From: Chaenocephalus aceratus | Taxonomy: Eukaryota; Chordata; Actinopteri; Perciformes; Channichthyidae | Reading direction: 5' to 3' | Assembly: GCA_023974075.1 (NCBI GenBank) | Contig: JAMFTG010000342.1 | Span: 62,001 to 126,000 of the forward strand | Length of the DNA stretch: 64,000 bases | Part shown: positions 11,039-25,400 of the stretch, in pieces | How the letters are laid out: each line of letters starts with the position of its first letter | Numbering within the stretch: position 1 is the stretch's first letter | Notes under the pieces: generated by a model | What the model was told of the DNA's origin: nothing | The model's database searches: none | The model's input: the letters and a program-made list of their open reading frames with translations, nothing else | Program-made: the position numbers and the translations under genes

Positions 11039-11416
11039 TCAGTTGTGTTTCTGCATCAGAGCAGACTCACCAGCCTCACCCTCCTCAAGCTTACACAACA
11101 CAGGACTTAGCTTAGCATAAAGGGGAATCTTAGAGATGATATTAGCATCTTCTGAGCCCTCATCATGGAGGACGAGTGGACACAGGTAGACAGGAAGCTG
11201 AGAGGCATCAGGGGGAGGGACTTCCTGTACATCTGAACTCTTCTCTACTCTGTTTGAGATCCTGACGTCAGCTTTCACACGGACGAGAGGCAGAGAGCGT
11301 GGCTGCAGAGAGTCCTGAAGAGCTGCGGACTGCATATCCCATGATGCACCTCTCAGCTCCAGGCCACACAGGTACACAGCGTCCAGAGGAAGAGAGTGTG
11401 AGCTGTCACTCAGAAC
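11039..11416 (-). CDS. dnhd1: dynein exon 20: terminal exon, C-terminal cap
   Basis: A 378-bp terminal coding exon (126 codons with stop) after the acceptor CTCTCCCTCAG. It encodes [19 protein letters not shown], a match to dynein P..GVY..GLFLEGA.WD, then [15 protein letters not shown], equivalent to the Y.CP.Y....R strand. The canonical ending ...HWI.RGVALL is replaced by [15 protein letters not shown] and a short tail ending QKHN before TGA at 11039-11041. Confidence 0.9.
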   Translation of the reverse strand, partial: VLSDSSHSLPLDAVYLCGLELRGASWDMQSAALQDSLQPRSLPLVRVKADVRISNRVEKSSDVQEVPPPDASQLPVYLCPLVLHDEGSEDANIISKIPLYAKLSPVLCKLEEGEAGESALMQKHN

Positions 11417-13408
11417 CTGAGGGAGAGAAAACAGTGAGGAATCACAACCTACAGCTCCTGCAGAAAGCAGGACACTAACTACTTTATTTTACTGGGTTTG
11501 AACATTTGAAAATTATTATTGTAGTACATTTATCATTAAGTCTCCTGTAAATATATAACTTCCTTCTCTGGTTTGATTCTCCCAAAAATATCAAGAATAA
11601 TTTTACGATTGCAATATCAGTCAAAATCATCGCTATTCGTTTTTATTTTGTATTTAAATCATCATGATGTTGATGTATTAACATAACGTAATAAGCAGAA
11701 AGTTTAGTATAGCGTATATCTGGTATATTCATTTGTAATGTCATCTAATATATGTGTGTTTTTATATATATATATTCATGTGTGTTAAAACTTGGATGGA
11801 CAAGTCAATTTGTTCCTCTTAAATATAGAGAGGTTTTTATATTGATGTTCCTATAATGATGTCCCATTTTTAGTAGAAGTAGATTAGCGCAAATTGTCTT
11901 TTCTTCCACAATTTGTAAATAAACAGAAGGTGTTTTTTGGCTATTTGTGAGTAGGTGAGGTACGGTACAACCTGTGATTTATGCCTTGAGTAAAACGATT
12001 ACCGGTGGATGAGTATTTTTCAGAAAGTCAGTAGAAGAGGCCCGGGAGTCTCTTTGCTAATCATCAATGGTCTTTGCAAATTGACAGCAGATGTACCCAT
12101 GTTGATTGAATTGGTAAGAGGTCAGAGGAACTCCAAGAGAGGGGCTTCCTCAGACCTAATACAATTCAAGTCTTGTTGATTAGTGGTTCATATCCAGCAT
12201 GCATTAGCTAAGAAACCATAACAATGTTGGTGCGTAGCTGCATAGGGGAAAATGTATGTGCGCTCCTGTGCAGACGTTAGTTAATTGGATAATTCATATC
12301 CTGCAAGACTCCTAAAGAGGCCATGAGAAGATGTGTGTTATTGAGTCACAGAGTTAGAGGGATAATGGTCGTTCTGAATTTATCAATACATGTATTCCTG
12401 TTAAGTAGGGATGTCCCGATCACCTTTTTTTGCTCCCGATCCGATTCCGATCATTTGATTTTGATATCTGCCGATACCGATCTTTATGCAATGCATTAAG
12501 AGAAAGAAAGGTAACGGATAACGGCTGGTCATCCAACGCGATGAATTCAGCTATCTTGGCTGTTATTGTGTTGGCCTCTTTACTGTTCTGGGGCAGTTTC
12601 TCTTTCCTTTTAAAAGTCTCTGAAAGTGTCGGTTGTTTCAGTGCCGTTACCTGAGTGGCCGCTGTGTACTCGCCGTGTTGTTGTTGGTGTTTGTTTCTCA
12701 GGTGGCGTATTAGATTGGTCGTGTTGAACGTAGCTCTGTTCTTTCCACCACGCGGAACCTCTGCCTTGCAACATTGCATCTGGCTGTTACACTGCCTTCG
12801 CTTTCAATTTTATAATACTTCCAAACTCCTGACATTTTCTCTGTCCTGACTCCTGAGTCACCAGCTGAACGTAGCCTCTCGTTAGCTTGCTGCTACTATT
12901 AGACACTGCGCCCACTCTGTTGCCAGCTTTGAGAGGAATAAGCAACCAGGTCTGAAAACAAGCCCAAAGAAAGCAACACATACATGATGTTGTGTAATTT
13001 TAAACCAAAACTAAGTCCTCAGGATGACTTTAAGACGTGAACATGGTCATTTTTGTTTGTAACATTAAATTAAAAAAAAATATTTTATATAAAAAAAAAA
13101 ATTAAAAAAATCCCGATCCCCGATTTTTTTCTCCCGATCCCCGATTTTTGAAAATCACGTGATCGGCTCCGATCCCCGATCACGTGATCGGATCGGGACA
13201 TCTCTACTGTTAAGTGAGCTGACTTCGAGGTTAGAGGAAGTTCAGAGGATGTCGTGCGTGCTAAATTGCCACAACATTTTGGAGTAATTGCCTTAAATAT
13301 ATGTGTGTGCTTAATTACTCTTGTATGAAGTAGGACAAGTTTGCATGGCAGGAAACATCCTTATTTAGACACACACACACACACACACACACACACCACA
13401 CACACACA

Positions 13409-13480
<72 letters not shown>

Positions 13481-16400
13481 TAAGGGGAGGGAGCGAATCA
13501 GACGGAGTCAACGGCTGCTGACTCATTGTCTTGGGTCCGCCCAGAAGTGAGAACTGGCCAATGGAAAACTGCCCACTCACTGGCTAGCTCGCCCAGAAGT
13601 GAAATCGCCAATAACAACTAGCTAGGGAGGAGGAACCAACACAACCCCTCCCCACTTGTGTGTATAAATAATATGATATTTTGATGCTCGGCGCCCCTTC
13701 TGATTGGCCGTCTCGGTGTAGCACGGTAGTGGAATTGAGCCCAGAGTACTCTGTAAATTGTATTGTGCCTTTTGTCATTAAAACAGAATATTGTTTAACT
13801 TGTATCCTAGTGTATTTGAATTCCTTCCTTTTATGATTTTTACCCGGCTCACCAAACGACACGCGGAGCCGAGGTGGGTTTTAGACCGCTCAGACTCCAA
13901 CAATGTGCATGTGTTACCTGATACTGCAGTGTGATGTCATTACGACTGTATCAGTGTGATGTCATTACGACTGTATCACCTGATATCAGTATGACTGTAT
14001 CACCTGATATCATTACAACTGTATTACCTGATAGTCTGACGTACCTGATATCAGTCTGACTGTGTACCTGATATCAGTCTGACTGTATCACCTGATATCA
14101 GTCTGACTGTGTCCCTGATATCAGTATGACTGTATCACCTGATATCAGTCAGACTGTATCTCCTGATATCAGTCTGACTGTGTCCCTGATATCAGTCAGA
14201 CTGTATCACCTGATATCAGTCTGACTGTATCACCTGATATCAGTCTGACTGTGTCCTGATATCAGTCTGACTGTATCACCTGATATCAAGTGTGACTGTA
14301 TCACCTGATATCAGTCTGACTGTGTCCCTGATATCAGTCTGACTGTATCACCTGATATCAGTATGACTGTGTCCCTGATATCAGTCTGACTGTATCACCT
14401 GATATCAGTGTGACTGTATCACCTGATATCAGTATGACTGTGTCCCTGATATCAGTCTGACTGTATCACCTGATATCAGTGTGACTGTATCACCTGATAT
14501 CAGTCTGACTGCATCACCTGATATCAGTCTGACTGTATCACCTGATATCAGTCTGGCTGTATCACCTGATATCAGTCTGACTGTGTCCCTGATATCAGTC
14601 TGACTGTATCAACCTGATATCAGTCTGACTGTATCACCTGATATCAGTCTGACTGTGTCCCTGTGTCCCTGATATCAGTCTGACTGTGTCCCTGTTCCCT
14701 GATATCAGTCTGACTGTGTCCCTGATATCAGTCTGACTGTGTCCCTGATATCAAGTCTGACTGTGTCCCTGATATCAGTGTGACTGTATCTCCTGATATC
14801 AGTGTGACTGTGTCCCTGATATCAGTCTGACTGTATCACCTGATATCAGTGTGACTGTATCACCTGATATCAGTCCTGACTGCATCACCTGATATCATCT
14901 GACTGTATCACCTGATATCAGTCTGGCTGTATCACCTGAATATCAGTCTGACTGTGTCCCTGTGTCCCTGATATCAGTCTGACTGTGTCCCTGATAGCAG
15001 TCTGACTGTGTCGTGTCCCTGATAGTTCCCTGATATCAGTCTGACTGTGTCCCTGATATCAGTCTGACTGTGTCCCTGATATCAGGCTGACTGTTTCCTG
15101 ATATCAGTGTGACTGTGTCCCTGATATCAGTCGGACTGTGTCACCTGATATCAGTCTGACTGTATCACCTGATATCAGTCTGATTGTATCACCTGATATC
15201 AGTCTGACTGTGTCCCTGATATCAGTCTGACTGTTTACCTGATATCAGTCTGACTGTATCACCTGATATCAGTCTGACTGTGTCCCTGATATCAGTCTGA
15301 CTGTGTCCCTGATATCAGTCTGACTGTGTCCCTGATATCAGTCTGACTGTGTCCCCTGATATCAGTCTGACTGTGTACCTGATATCAGTCTGACTGTGTC
15401 CCTGATATCAGTCTGACTGTGTCCCTTATATCAGTGTGACTGTGTCCCTGATATCAGTCTGACTGTGTCCCTGATATCAGTGTGACTGTGTCCCTGATAT
15501 CAGTGTGACTGTGTACCTGATACTGCAGGGTGATGTCACTGATGTCTCTGCAGTGTTTTAGAGCAGCTTCTCTCCTCAGGGCCTGCAGGAAGCCTCGGGG
15601 GTTTCTGAAGCCGACAGTCTGAACGCTCCTGGAGGATCTGAGGAGGCGTGGTGTTGGAGGTAAACAGCCAGAAGCTCCGCCCTCCTCTCCAGGTGAGACA
15701 CCTCCAGGAGAGGAGGGGTGCAGTGATGAAGCTGAGAGAGGAGCGAGGAAACTGAATCTGTGATGTGATCCCACTCATCCTGCAGGAAGTCATTCAGAGG
15801 AGAAACGGCTGTGCAGACGTTCCTGTGAGACAGGAACGTCTGCACAGCCTGAAGCCTGTCCCTGAAGAACAGCAGTGAAGAGGAGGAGGAGGAGGAGGAG
15901 GAGGAGGAGGAGGGGGAGGGGGTTCTCTGTGTGTAGGAGCTCCTCTTGGATCCTGTAGGATTCTGGGAGATCTGCAGCAGAGTGTTCAGACGGAGGCTTT
16001 TGTTCTTCAGGATATCAGTTTCCACATCTGGAGTGAAGCCGAGAAGCTGGAGGTCACGGAGGCTCTCTGACTCCAAAACATGAAGAGGATCTGAAGGCTC
16101 TGAGGACAGGACACAGGGTTAGGACTTTCACAGGAACATAATAATAAAGCTTTATTTATATAGCACTTTTCAACACATGCAGCTCAAAGTGCTTCACAAA
16201 ATAACACAAAGTTAAAAATAAACAACAAGAAATTCCCCTCAGATTTTTTGTTAAAGGTCCCGTGTCCTGGCCATTTCTACTGATCACAGTTCCATCGTTG
16301 AGGTCTGCGAGAATAGATTCACAGTGTTCAATGTTCCAAACTCACATTGGTTTCTCACAGCATCTCTGTGTAGTCTGTGTATTCACTCTCTGTCTTACAC

Positions 16401-19400
16401 AGCTTGTTGGAGCTCCTGCCCCCCCCCCCCCCTCCCTGTGAGCCCACTGTGCTCTGATTGGTCAGCTCGCCCACTCTGTTCTGATGAGTCCACCACCGTT
16501 ACAGCTGAACATCAGTGATTATGTTTCACAATGGCGTTTGTTTGCGACCTTCAGCACTCACTGGATTGGTTCGCAACCGAGTGTGAAGCGGCTGGGATGA
16601 GGATCAGCACCTCCAAATCTGAGGCCATGGTTCTCAGCAGGAAACCGATGGACTGTCCACTCCAAGTAGGGAATGAGTCCTTACCCCAAGTGAAGGAGTT
16701 CAAGTATCTCGGGGTGTTGTTCTCGAGTGAGGGAACAATGGAGCGTGAGATGGGCCGGAGAATCGGAGCAGCGGGAGCGGTACTGCAGTCGCTTTACCGC
16801 ACCGTTGTGACGAAAAGGGAGCTGAGCCAGAAGGCAAAGCTCTCTGTCTACCGGGCCATTTCCATCCTACCCTCACCTACGGTCATGAAGGATGGGTCAT
16901 GACCCAAAGAACCAGATCGCAGATACAAGCGGCCGAGATGGGTTCTCTCCGCAGGGTGGCTGGTGTCTCCCTTAGAGATAAGGTGAGAAGTTCGGTCATC
17001 AGGGAGGGACTCGGAGTTGAGCCGCTCCTCCTTCGCGTCGAAAGGAGCCAGTTGAGGTGGTTCGGGCACCTAGTTAGGATGCCACCTGGGCGCCTCCCTA
17101 GGGAGGTGTTCCAGGCACGTCCAGCTGGGAAGAGACCAAGGGGTAGACCTAGGACCAGGTGGAGGGATTATATCTCTTCGCTGGCCTGGGAGCGCCTTGG
17201 GACCCCCCAGTCAGAGCTGGTTGATGTCGCCAGGGAAAAGAAAGTTTGGGGTTCTCTGCTGGAACTGCTACCCCCCGCGACCCGAACACGGATAAGCGGG
17301 AGAAGATGGATGGATGGATGGAATGGCGTTTGTTAGCAACCAGGAAATGACACCAGTGATGACAAACATATGTGAATGCTGCGTGGGCTCTGGGTGCCGT
17401 GATGGCGGGACGCTGCGGGGCTCGCTGCTCCGCCCTTTGAGGCTCGAGGAGCGGACAGTGTGAGCTCGCTTACTGGTGTCGTTTCCTTGTTGCTGCGTGG
17501 GGTGGAGATCCGCGGATCCGCGGCTGAGAAAAGATGAGGCTGAGTGAGTGTGTGTTTGAGGAGTGTGGTCCATTTTGACCAATCCGTGGAGCCGTTACGT
17601 CACTATGACCCGGAAGAAACAAATGGAAAAAGATAAATGTCCAACGAGGCGTTCTGGGGCGGCACAGACATGTATTTTCTGTGTTAGAGTGTTACTCCCT
17701 ACAGGGTGCACTTTGAGGGGTTGTGACTCTGCAGACCGTTTACATGCAGAAAAAGTTACATAACACATAAGGGGACGGGTCAGAACCGGAAAAGCATGAC
17801 ATGGCCCCTTTAAGAACTTTAAAAGGTACATGCAGCAACATATGACGTGTTAGCAGGTTAATCGACACAAGGAGGTAAAATGTATGATAACAAATTAAAT
17901 AAATAATGATTTCTCTCCGACAGACAAGACACAAGACAACTGAGTCGATGTAACAATATAACATATAAAACCCCAAAAAACCACGTGAACATGTAGGTAC
18001 AACAGAAATAAAAAGATAATATTAATAAAAATCTAAAAACAGATTAAGTATGCTGAACATTTTTTAATATAAATAAACTTGCCTTGCCTTGAAGTGAACG
18101 TAATCTGAGTTTATCAAGTATACTTTCATATGCACTTGATTAATGTACTCTCTGATGCTCTAACATTCAATTTAGATATTAGATTTTATTTAAAACATGT
18201 AAAAAAACATACAATTAATAAAATGTACTAAGTATAATTTTAGTACATTGTTGGCTGGTAAACATTGCAAAGAGGGGTTTGTATTCCTTAATAATATTCA
18301 TAAACTTAACCACGTTGTAGCCGGAGAAAGGCTAAACCATATCAAAGAATACATTTATTAACTACATTATCTCATTTAGCTGTAGCTTTTATAAACAACA
18401 ACACGTATTGTTCAGTCGTTGAACCAGAGACCCTGCGGTCAGGAGTCAACTGCTTTCCAGCTGAGCCACAGCACACACACTAAAGCTCCCTGAAAACACT
18501 GCAACATATTTATTCCTGTATTTATTCATGTTTTTATTCCTACATTTATTTATGCTTGTATCTATTTATAGCCTACTTATGACATGTTCCGACCTCTATA
18601 TGAGTGAGGGTCTGAGCTCTCTTGATTCCATCGTGTCCCCGGGCCCGGGTACAGGAGGGGTAATATGGTTCTTATTATACATCCATGGGTATTATGAGCG
18701 TTGTGGTTCAACGGTTCAACCAATCTGAATCGCGTCCTGAAGCAGTCACGTGGTATCGACAGGCAGCGAGGCTTCGTTTGTCATCGGTGATGTCACTGGC
18801 CCAAAACGATACAAGCCTCGATACATGCTTCACAAAAAGCTTCGGGGATTACTCGACACACGCTCCGAAGCCTCGGTGCAATACGTAACATCACTACTTC
18901 ATGCTAAAACATGTGAATATAATCCATTCCTGTTCATGTGTCTTCTCGTAATTATCTCTGGCCCCGTGTATCTCCTAATCGTTATAACCGCCCTGTTCTC
19001 GTCTATCCCCCATGCTCCACTGAGATCCAACATCTAGTTTCAGGCGGCCTGTGGAACTGCCAGTCAGCTGTTCCTAAGGCTGATTTTATCTCTGGCTCCG
19101 CCTCCCTGCAGTCTCTGGATTTCCTTGCTCTCACTGAGACCTGGATTACTCCATCCAACACATCCACCCCAGCAGCTCTCTCCACAGCATATTCCTTCTC
19201 CCATACACCCAGACCAACTGGCAGAGGAGGGGGCACTGGTCTCCAGCTCTCTCCACAGCATACTCCTTCTCCCATACACCCAGACCCACTGGCAGAGGAG
19301 GTGGCACTGGTCTCCTGCTCTCTCCACAGCATATTCCTTCTCCCATACACCCAGACCAACTGGCAGAGGAGGTGGCACTGGTCTCCTGCTCTCTCCCAAA

Positions 19401-22400
19401 TGGAGCTTTTCCCTCTTCAAGCTTCCTAACTTCACGCCTTCCACCTTTGAATTCCATGCCGTCTATCCACCAGGGCGTGCAATGATTTTGCCTTTTTCAC
19501 TGACAAAATTCAGAAAATCAGACAAGCAGTCAGTGCCTCTGCATCAGGAACAGCAAATGTGTTGTCTCTGTGTCCACTTAACATCAATTCAGACACCATG
19601 ACACAATTCCATCAGATTAATGATAAAAACCTAGAGGACATTATACAACTTCTGAAATCCTCCTCCTGCTGCCTTGATATTAGATACAGATACAGTGTGC
19701 TTTTGACCCATGCTGCGACATCTCCTTTGGACGCAGTAACCACTGTAAGTAATAATCTTGTTTAATTAGACTTCTCTATTTCAGTTATTCTACTCTGTAT
19801 AATTGTTCTGTAGTTATTGTAGCTAAAACGGCACTTTTGAGAGAATTTAAATCTCAGATCTGACCACGTGAAACTCTCACTGTCCGCAGTTTCTGTCTGG
19901 GCTGCATTTAAATAAGGCACGCCCTCTCAGCTGTCGCCCTTCAGCTGTAGAGAGTTAACTAACTAGAGGGGAGTGGCACCACAGCTGTGAGAACTCAGCA
20001 ATCAGGTGTCCATTTAGGCAGCTCTTTCTTTGGGCGTCAGCTTCAGACAGACAAAGACATTAGAGTCCTGCGGGAGTAAGACTGACAAAGACATTAGAGT
20101 CCTGCGGGAGTCACGAGGGAGGCAAAGAGGAGGCAAATCCTACTCTGATTGAGCTAAGTATTGCTGGTGTTTTAATGCAGCGGCTCGCCTGGTCTTCAAC
20201 CTTCCTAAATGTTCCCACACCACTCCGCTCCTCCGCTCCCTCCACTGGCTTCCGGTAACTGCTAGAATTCACTTCAAGACACTGGTACTTGCGTACCATG
20301 CTGCGAATGGATCTGGCCCTTCCTACATCCAGGACATGGTTAAACCGTACACCCCAGTGCGTGCCCTTCGCTCTGCATCAGCCAAACGACTCGCTGCACC
20401 CTCGCTGCGAAGGGGACCCAAGTTCCCATCAGCAGAAACACGTGGATTTGCTATCCTGGCTCCTAAATGGTGGAATGAGCTCCCCATTGACATCAGGACG
20501 GCAGAAAGCTTACACACCTTCCGGCGCAGACTGAAAACTCATCTCTTTCGACTCCACTTAGAGCGATAGAATGACTAACAAAGAACTGCTAACAGAGCAC
20601 TTATATACTAATAAAGGACTGGCTTATCTAAAGCCAGTTGAGTAGCACTTGAATGATTGGCTCTATGAAACCTGATGGACTTATATGATTCTGTTTTCCT
20701 CAAGGTTGTGTCGTCCTGGTCGAATGTACTTATTGTAAGTCGCTTTGGATAAAAGCGTCAGCTAAATGTAATGTAATGTAATATTATTCCAACAGGATTT
20801 TTCAAAGATGTTTTTCGTTGCATGGCCTCAGATCTACTTCATATAGTAAACAAATCTCTTCACTCAGGTATTTTTCCACAGGCCCTGAAAACTGCAGTCA
20901 TTAAACCGCTCTTAAAAAAGAATAATCTAGATGCTTCAGTAATGAACAATTACAGGCCCATATCAAACCTGCCATTTCTAGGTAAGATCATTGAAAAAGT
21001 TTTTTTTCAACAGTTGAGTAATTTCTTGCATTTAAATAAGTGTTCCTGTCAGGCTTTCGTCCAAACCACAGCACTGAGACTGCTCTTGTAAAGGTCTTCA
21101 ATGACATCCACTTAAACACAGACAGTGGCAGAACTTCAGTGTTAGTATTATTATATCTCAGTGCTGCGTTTGACACTGTTGACCACAGCATATTACTAGA
21201 CCGACTGGAAAACTGGGTGGGACTTTTGGAAACAGTTCTAAATTGGTTTGAATCCTACTTAAAGGACAGAAACAACTTTGTTTCTATTGGTACATACACA
21301 TCTGAGTTGACAAATATGACATGTGGGGTTCCTCAAGGCTCCATCTTGGGGCCTCTTCTCTTTAACATCTACATGCTACCACTGACTCAGATAATGAAGA
21401 ACAACAACATAAGTTACCATAGCTATGCAGATGACACACAAATCTACGTAACAATTTCACCAGGAGACTATGCTCCAATTCAAACACTGAGTAAGTGCAT
21501 TGAACAAATCAATGACTGGATGTGTCAGAACTTTCTCCAATTAAACAAAGATAATAGAGGTAATGGTTTTTGGAGCCAAGTCAGAACGTATAGAAGTTAG
21601 CGCTGAGCTTCAGTCTGCAATGTTCAAAACAACAGATAAAGCCAGAAATCTAGGTGTAGTCATGGACTCTGACCTGAGTTTCAACAGTCACATTAAAACA
21701 GTTACTAAATCAGCCTCCTATCACCTAAAGAACATATCTAGGATTAAAAGACTAATGTCACAGCAGGATCTGGAAAAACGTGTCCATGCTTTTATCTTCA
21801 GTAGACTCGACTACTGCAATGGTGTCTTCACAGGTCTCACTAAAAAATATATTAGGAAGCTGCAGCTGATTCAGAACGCCGCTGCTCGAGTCCTCACTGA
21901 CACTAAGAAAGTGGATCACATCACTCCTGCTCTGAAGTCTTTACACTGGCTTCCTGTGTGTCAAAGAATAGATTTCTAAATACTGCTGCTGGTTTATAAA
22001 GCACTGAATGGTTTAGGCCCAAAGTACATTTCTGACCTCCTGCTAAATTATGAACCATCCAGATCTCTCAGGTCTTCAGGGACTGGTCAGCTTTCTGTCC
22101 CCAGAGTCAGAACTAAACATGGTAAAGCAGCGTTCAGTTATTATGCTCCAAATATCTGGAACAGACTCCCAGAAACCTGCAGGTCCGCTGCAACTCTGAC
22201 TACTTTTAAATGCAGGCTGAAGACTTTTCTTTTTGTCGCTGCTTTTAATTGAACTATTCATATCTTAGACTGCACTGTAACTTTTATCCATGTATTTTTT
22301 CTTTTAATGTTTTAAATGTAAACGTCCGAGTCCGACTCTTTTCTCAATTAACTACAGGGGTCCCTCAGGGCTCTGTTCTTGGTCCCCTCCTCTTCTCCTT

Positions 22401-25400
22401 GTACACAAACTCGCTCGGATCAGTCATTAGCCTGCGTGGTTTTTCATACCACTGCTACGCTGACGACACCCAATTAATTCTGTCCTTCCCCCGCTCAGAG
22501 ACCCAGGTCGTCGCACGCATCTCTGCTTGTCTAGCTGACATCTCTCAGTGGATGTCTGCTCACCACCTCAAGCTCAACCTTGACAAAACTGAACTGCTTT
22601 TCCTTCCGGGAAAAGAGTGTCCCACCTTGACCTAACAATCAACATCGGCCCCTCTGTTGTTTCCCCGACTCAGACTGCAAGGACTCTGGGTGTGACCCTA
22701 GATAACAACCTGTCCTTCACTGCAAACATCGCTGCTACAACCCGCTGCTGCAGATACACGCTTTACGACATCAGGAGGATACGTCCCCAGCTGACCCAGA
22801 AAGCCACGCAGGTTCTGGTCCAGACTCTCGTCATCTCACGCCTAGACTACTGCAACTCCCTCCTGGCTGGTCTACCTGCATGTGCCATCCGACCTCTGCA
22901 GCTCATCCAGAATGCAGCTGCTCGTCTGGTCTTCAACCTTCCTAAATGTTCCACACCACGCCGCTCCTCCGCTCCCTCCACTGGCTTCCGGTAACTGCTA
23001 GAATCCACTTCAAGACAATGGTACTTGCGTACCATGCTGCGAATGGATCTGGCCCTTCCTACATCCAGGACATGGTTAAACCGTACACCCCAGCACGTGC
23101 ACTCCGCTCTGCATCAGCCAAACGACTCGCTGCACCCTCGCTGCGAAGGGGACCCAAGTTCCCATCAGCAGAAACACGTGGGTTTGCTGTCCTGGCTCCA
23201 AGATGGTGGAATGAGCTCCCATTGACATCAGGACAGCAGAAAGCTCACACACCTTCCAGACTGAAACTCATCTCTTTCGACTCCACTTCGAGCGATATAA
23301 TTACTAACAAAGGACTGGTTTATCTAAAGCCAGTTGAGTAGCACTTGAAATGTTTTGGCTCTATGAAACCTGATGTACTTTATGATTCTGTTTTCTGTCA
23401 GTCTTGGTCGAATGCACTTATTGTAAGTCACTTTGGATAAAAGTGTCAGCTAAATGCAATGTAATGTCTCCGATATATAAAAAAAACATGTCTATGAAGT
23501 GTTTTGATGAACCTTGAACCCTTTTTGTAAAAAAAAATATCCCTCTATTTCACTTCCTGTTTCAAAAGTGCTGATTCTGGGTATAAACAGGTCTCTCTTG
23601 AGAATGAGACCCTATGTCTCAATGAGATTTTCACCTGTATAAATAAAGGCTAAATAAAGTTTTATATTTTTTAAACTGAAACAAATAAATATAAATATAT
23701 ATATACTAGGGGGGCGGAGCTTATGCCGGCTCATGCGGGGACCTGGCAGTCTAAAATGCTGCGGTGATGAAACACAAGGATTATTATTTCTGAAACAGTC
23801 TGGAGCTCAAAGGCTTTCTCTCTTGCCGGTTATACCACAAGGTGAGTTCCTTTTTACTTCCTGCTTCTTCACACACATGCTCTCCAGTACAGGTCAGCTC
23901 TGAATGTTAGCGATGCTAATGTAAACACATTACGTCCAAAACAGTCGGGCATTGTTTCTGATAGCAACTTTCTGATAGGGCCGTGAGTCCACATTTCAGA
24001 TATTAAATATCGGATGCAAATCTGGATCAGCTCCGTTGTTCTCCCGTTTTTAGAGATTTGGGTACGGAGCAAAAGAGAGAGGGTTTTATTTTCTGACGCT
24101 GCGTGAGTTCCCCGACACACGGGGACACATGTTTATGTATAAAAGACATCAAAAAGTGCATTTTGCATGATAGGTCCCCTTTAATAAATATTTAAATGAA
24201 AACACGTTTTTGGAATTAATTATTACTTTACAGTTATTTACAAATAAACCTAAGGTCAAAACATATGGAATACAGTACAATGTATTCAAGTTGATATTAC
24301 TTTTAGTTTAGCTTTAGGAGCAGTGATGATATTCCATTAGTTTTCTAAGGTTATTTATATAGCAGAAAACACACTTTTAGTCGATTTATCAGGAAATGAA
24401 TTCTACTCCAGGGTGTTTTTTATCATAACCGTAACATGTAACTCCATAAAGATTGAATTGCAGGAAAAGGGAAACATATATTTTGGCCTGATCCATTTCA
24501 GTCTCATTGATTAGATTGTAAGATGTACAGAATACGAAGTGAAATCAGACGTTTGTTACCAGAATGTCGGGTGTTTTTGATGATATCTGAGAGGAAGTGA
24601 GGCTCTCCGCTGAGGAAGATCTTAGCGATGCTGTCCACCTCCTCTCGATCTGAAGAGTCCAGAACATGAGCGCCATGCACCAGGTGTACTGTAGATGAAA
24701 AGCAGAACCAGGTTGAAGCACTGATGAAGAGTGTGGGGGAAAGTTCTGAAGCAATTGGAAACAGGGCTCAGAGAGTTGGAGCTTTGATGGCAAACACTGA
24801 CGGTTTATTTGGAGCTTCGGCCGGAGAATTCACAAGAGATGTCACGAGCCACGAGTTGAGGAGGCCAGTCCCACAAAACAACGTGTAATAGCTACATTGG
24901 TCCACAGGGCAAAACGTAGTATATTCACAAATAACCCTCTCAAGACGTGACATGGATACAATATTCGTTCATATTCTTTTCTAATGACCGGTGTCCGTGT
25001 CACGTGATCGCAAACTTTCCCAGTGAGAAAAAAAACATGGCGGACACCCGGTTTATTTTTAGTTGAAAATCCTAAATTGTAGGATAGTTGGCCGTTAAAA
25101 TGCTTTTTGATTACATTTCGAGTGTATATTGTACTTTCAGAATCTACGTCCAGAGGATTTGTAGGATCCATAGTTTGATAGATATTACCAAGATTATTTG
25201 AGCTCCATGTATTTGTTACACAATATTGTATTCATGTCACGTCTTGAGAGGGTTATTTGTGAATATACTACGTTTTGCCCTGTCGACCAACGTGGCTATT
25301 ACACGTTTTTTGTGAGACTGTGTTGGGTTGAGATGCCAAATCAATTCTGAAGAACTCTTCCTCTGGTAGGAGGTTCTAACTAGTTTGCTGAGGGGAATCA

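Noticed and set aside
13917..15516. A CRISPR-like array of short repeats
   Set aside because: Units are directly adjacent with no unique spacers, in a fish intron; it is a minisatellite.
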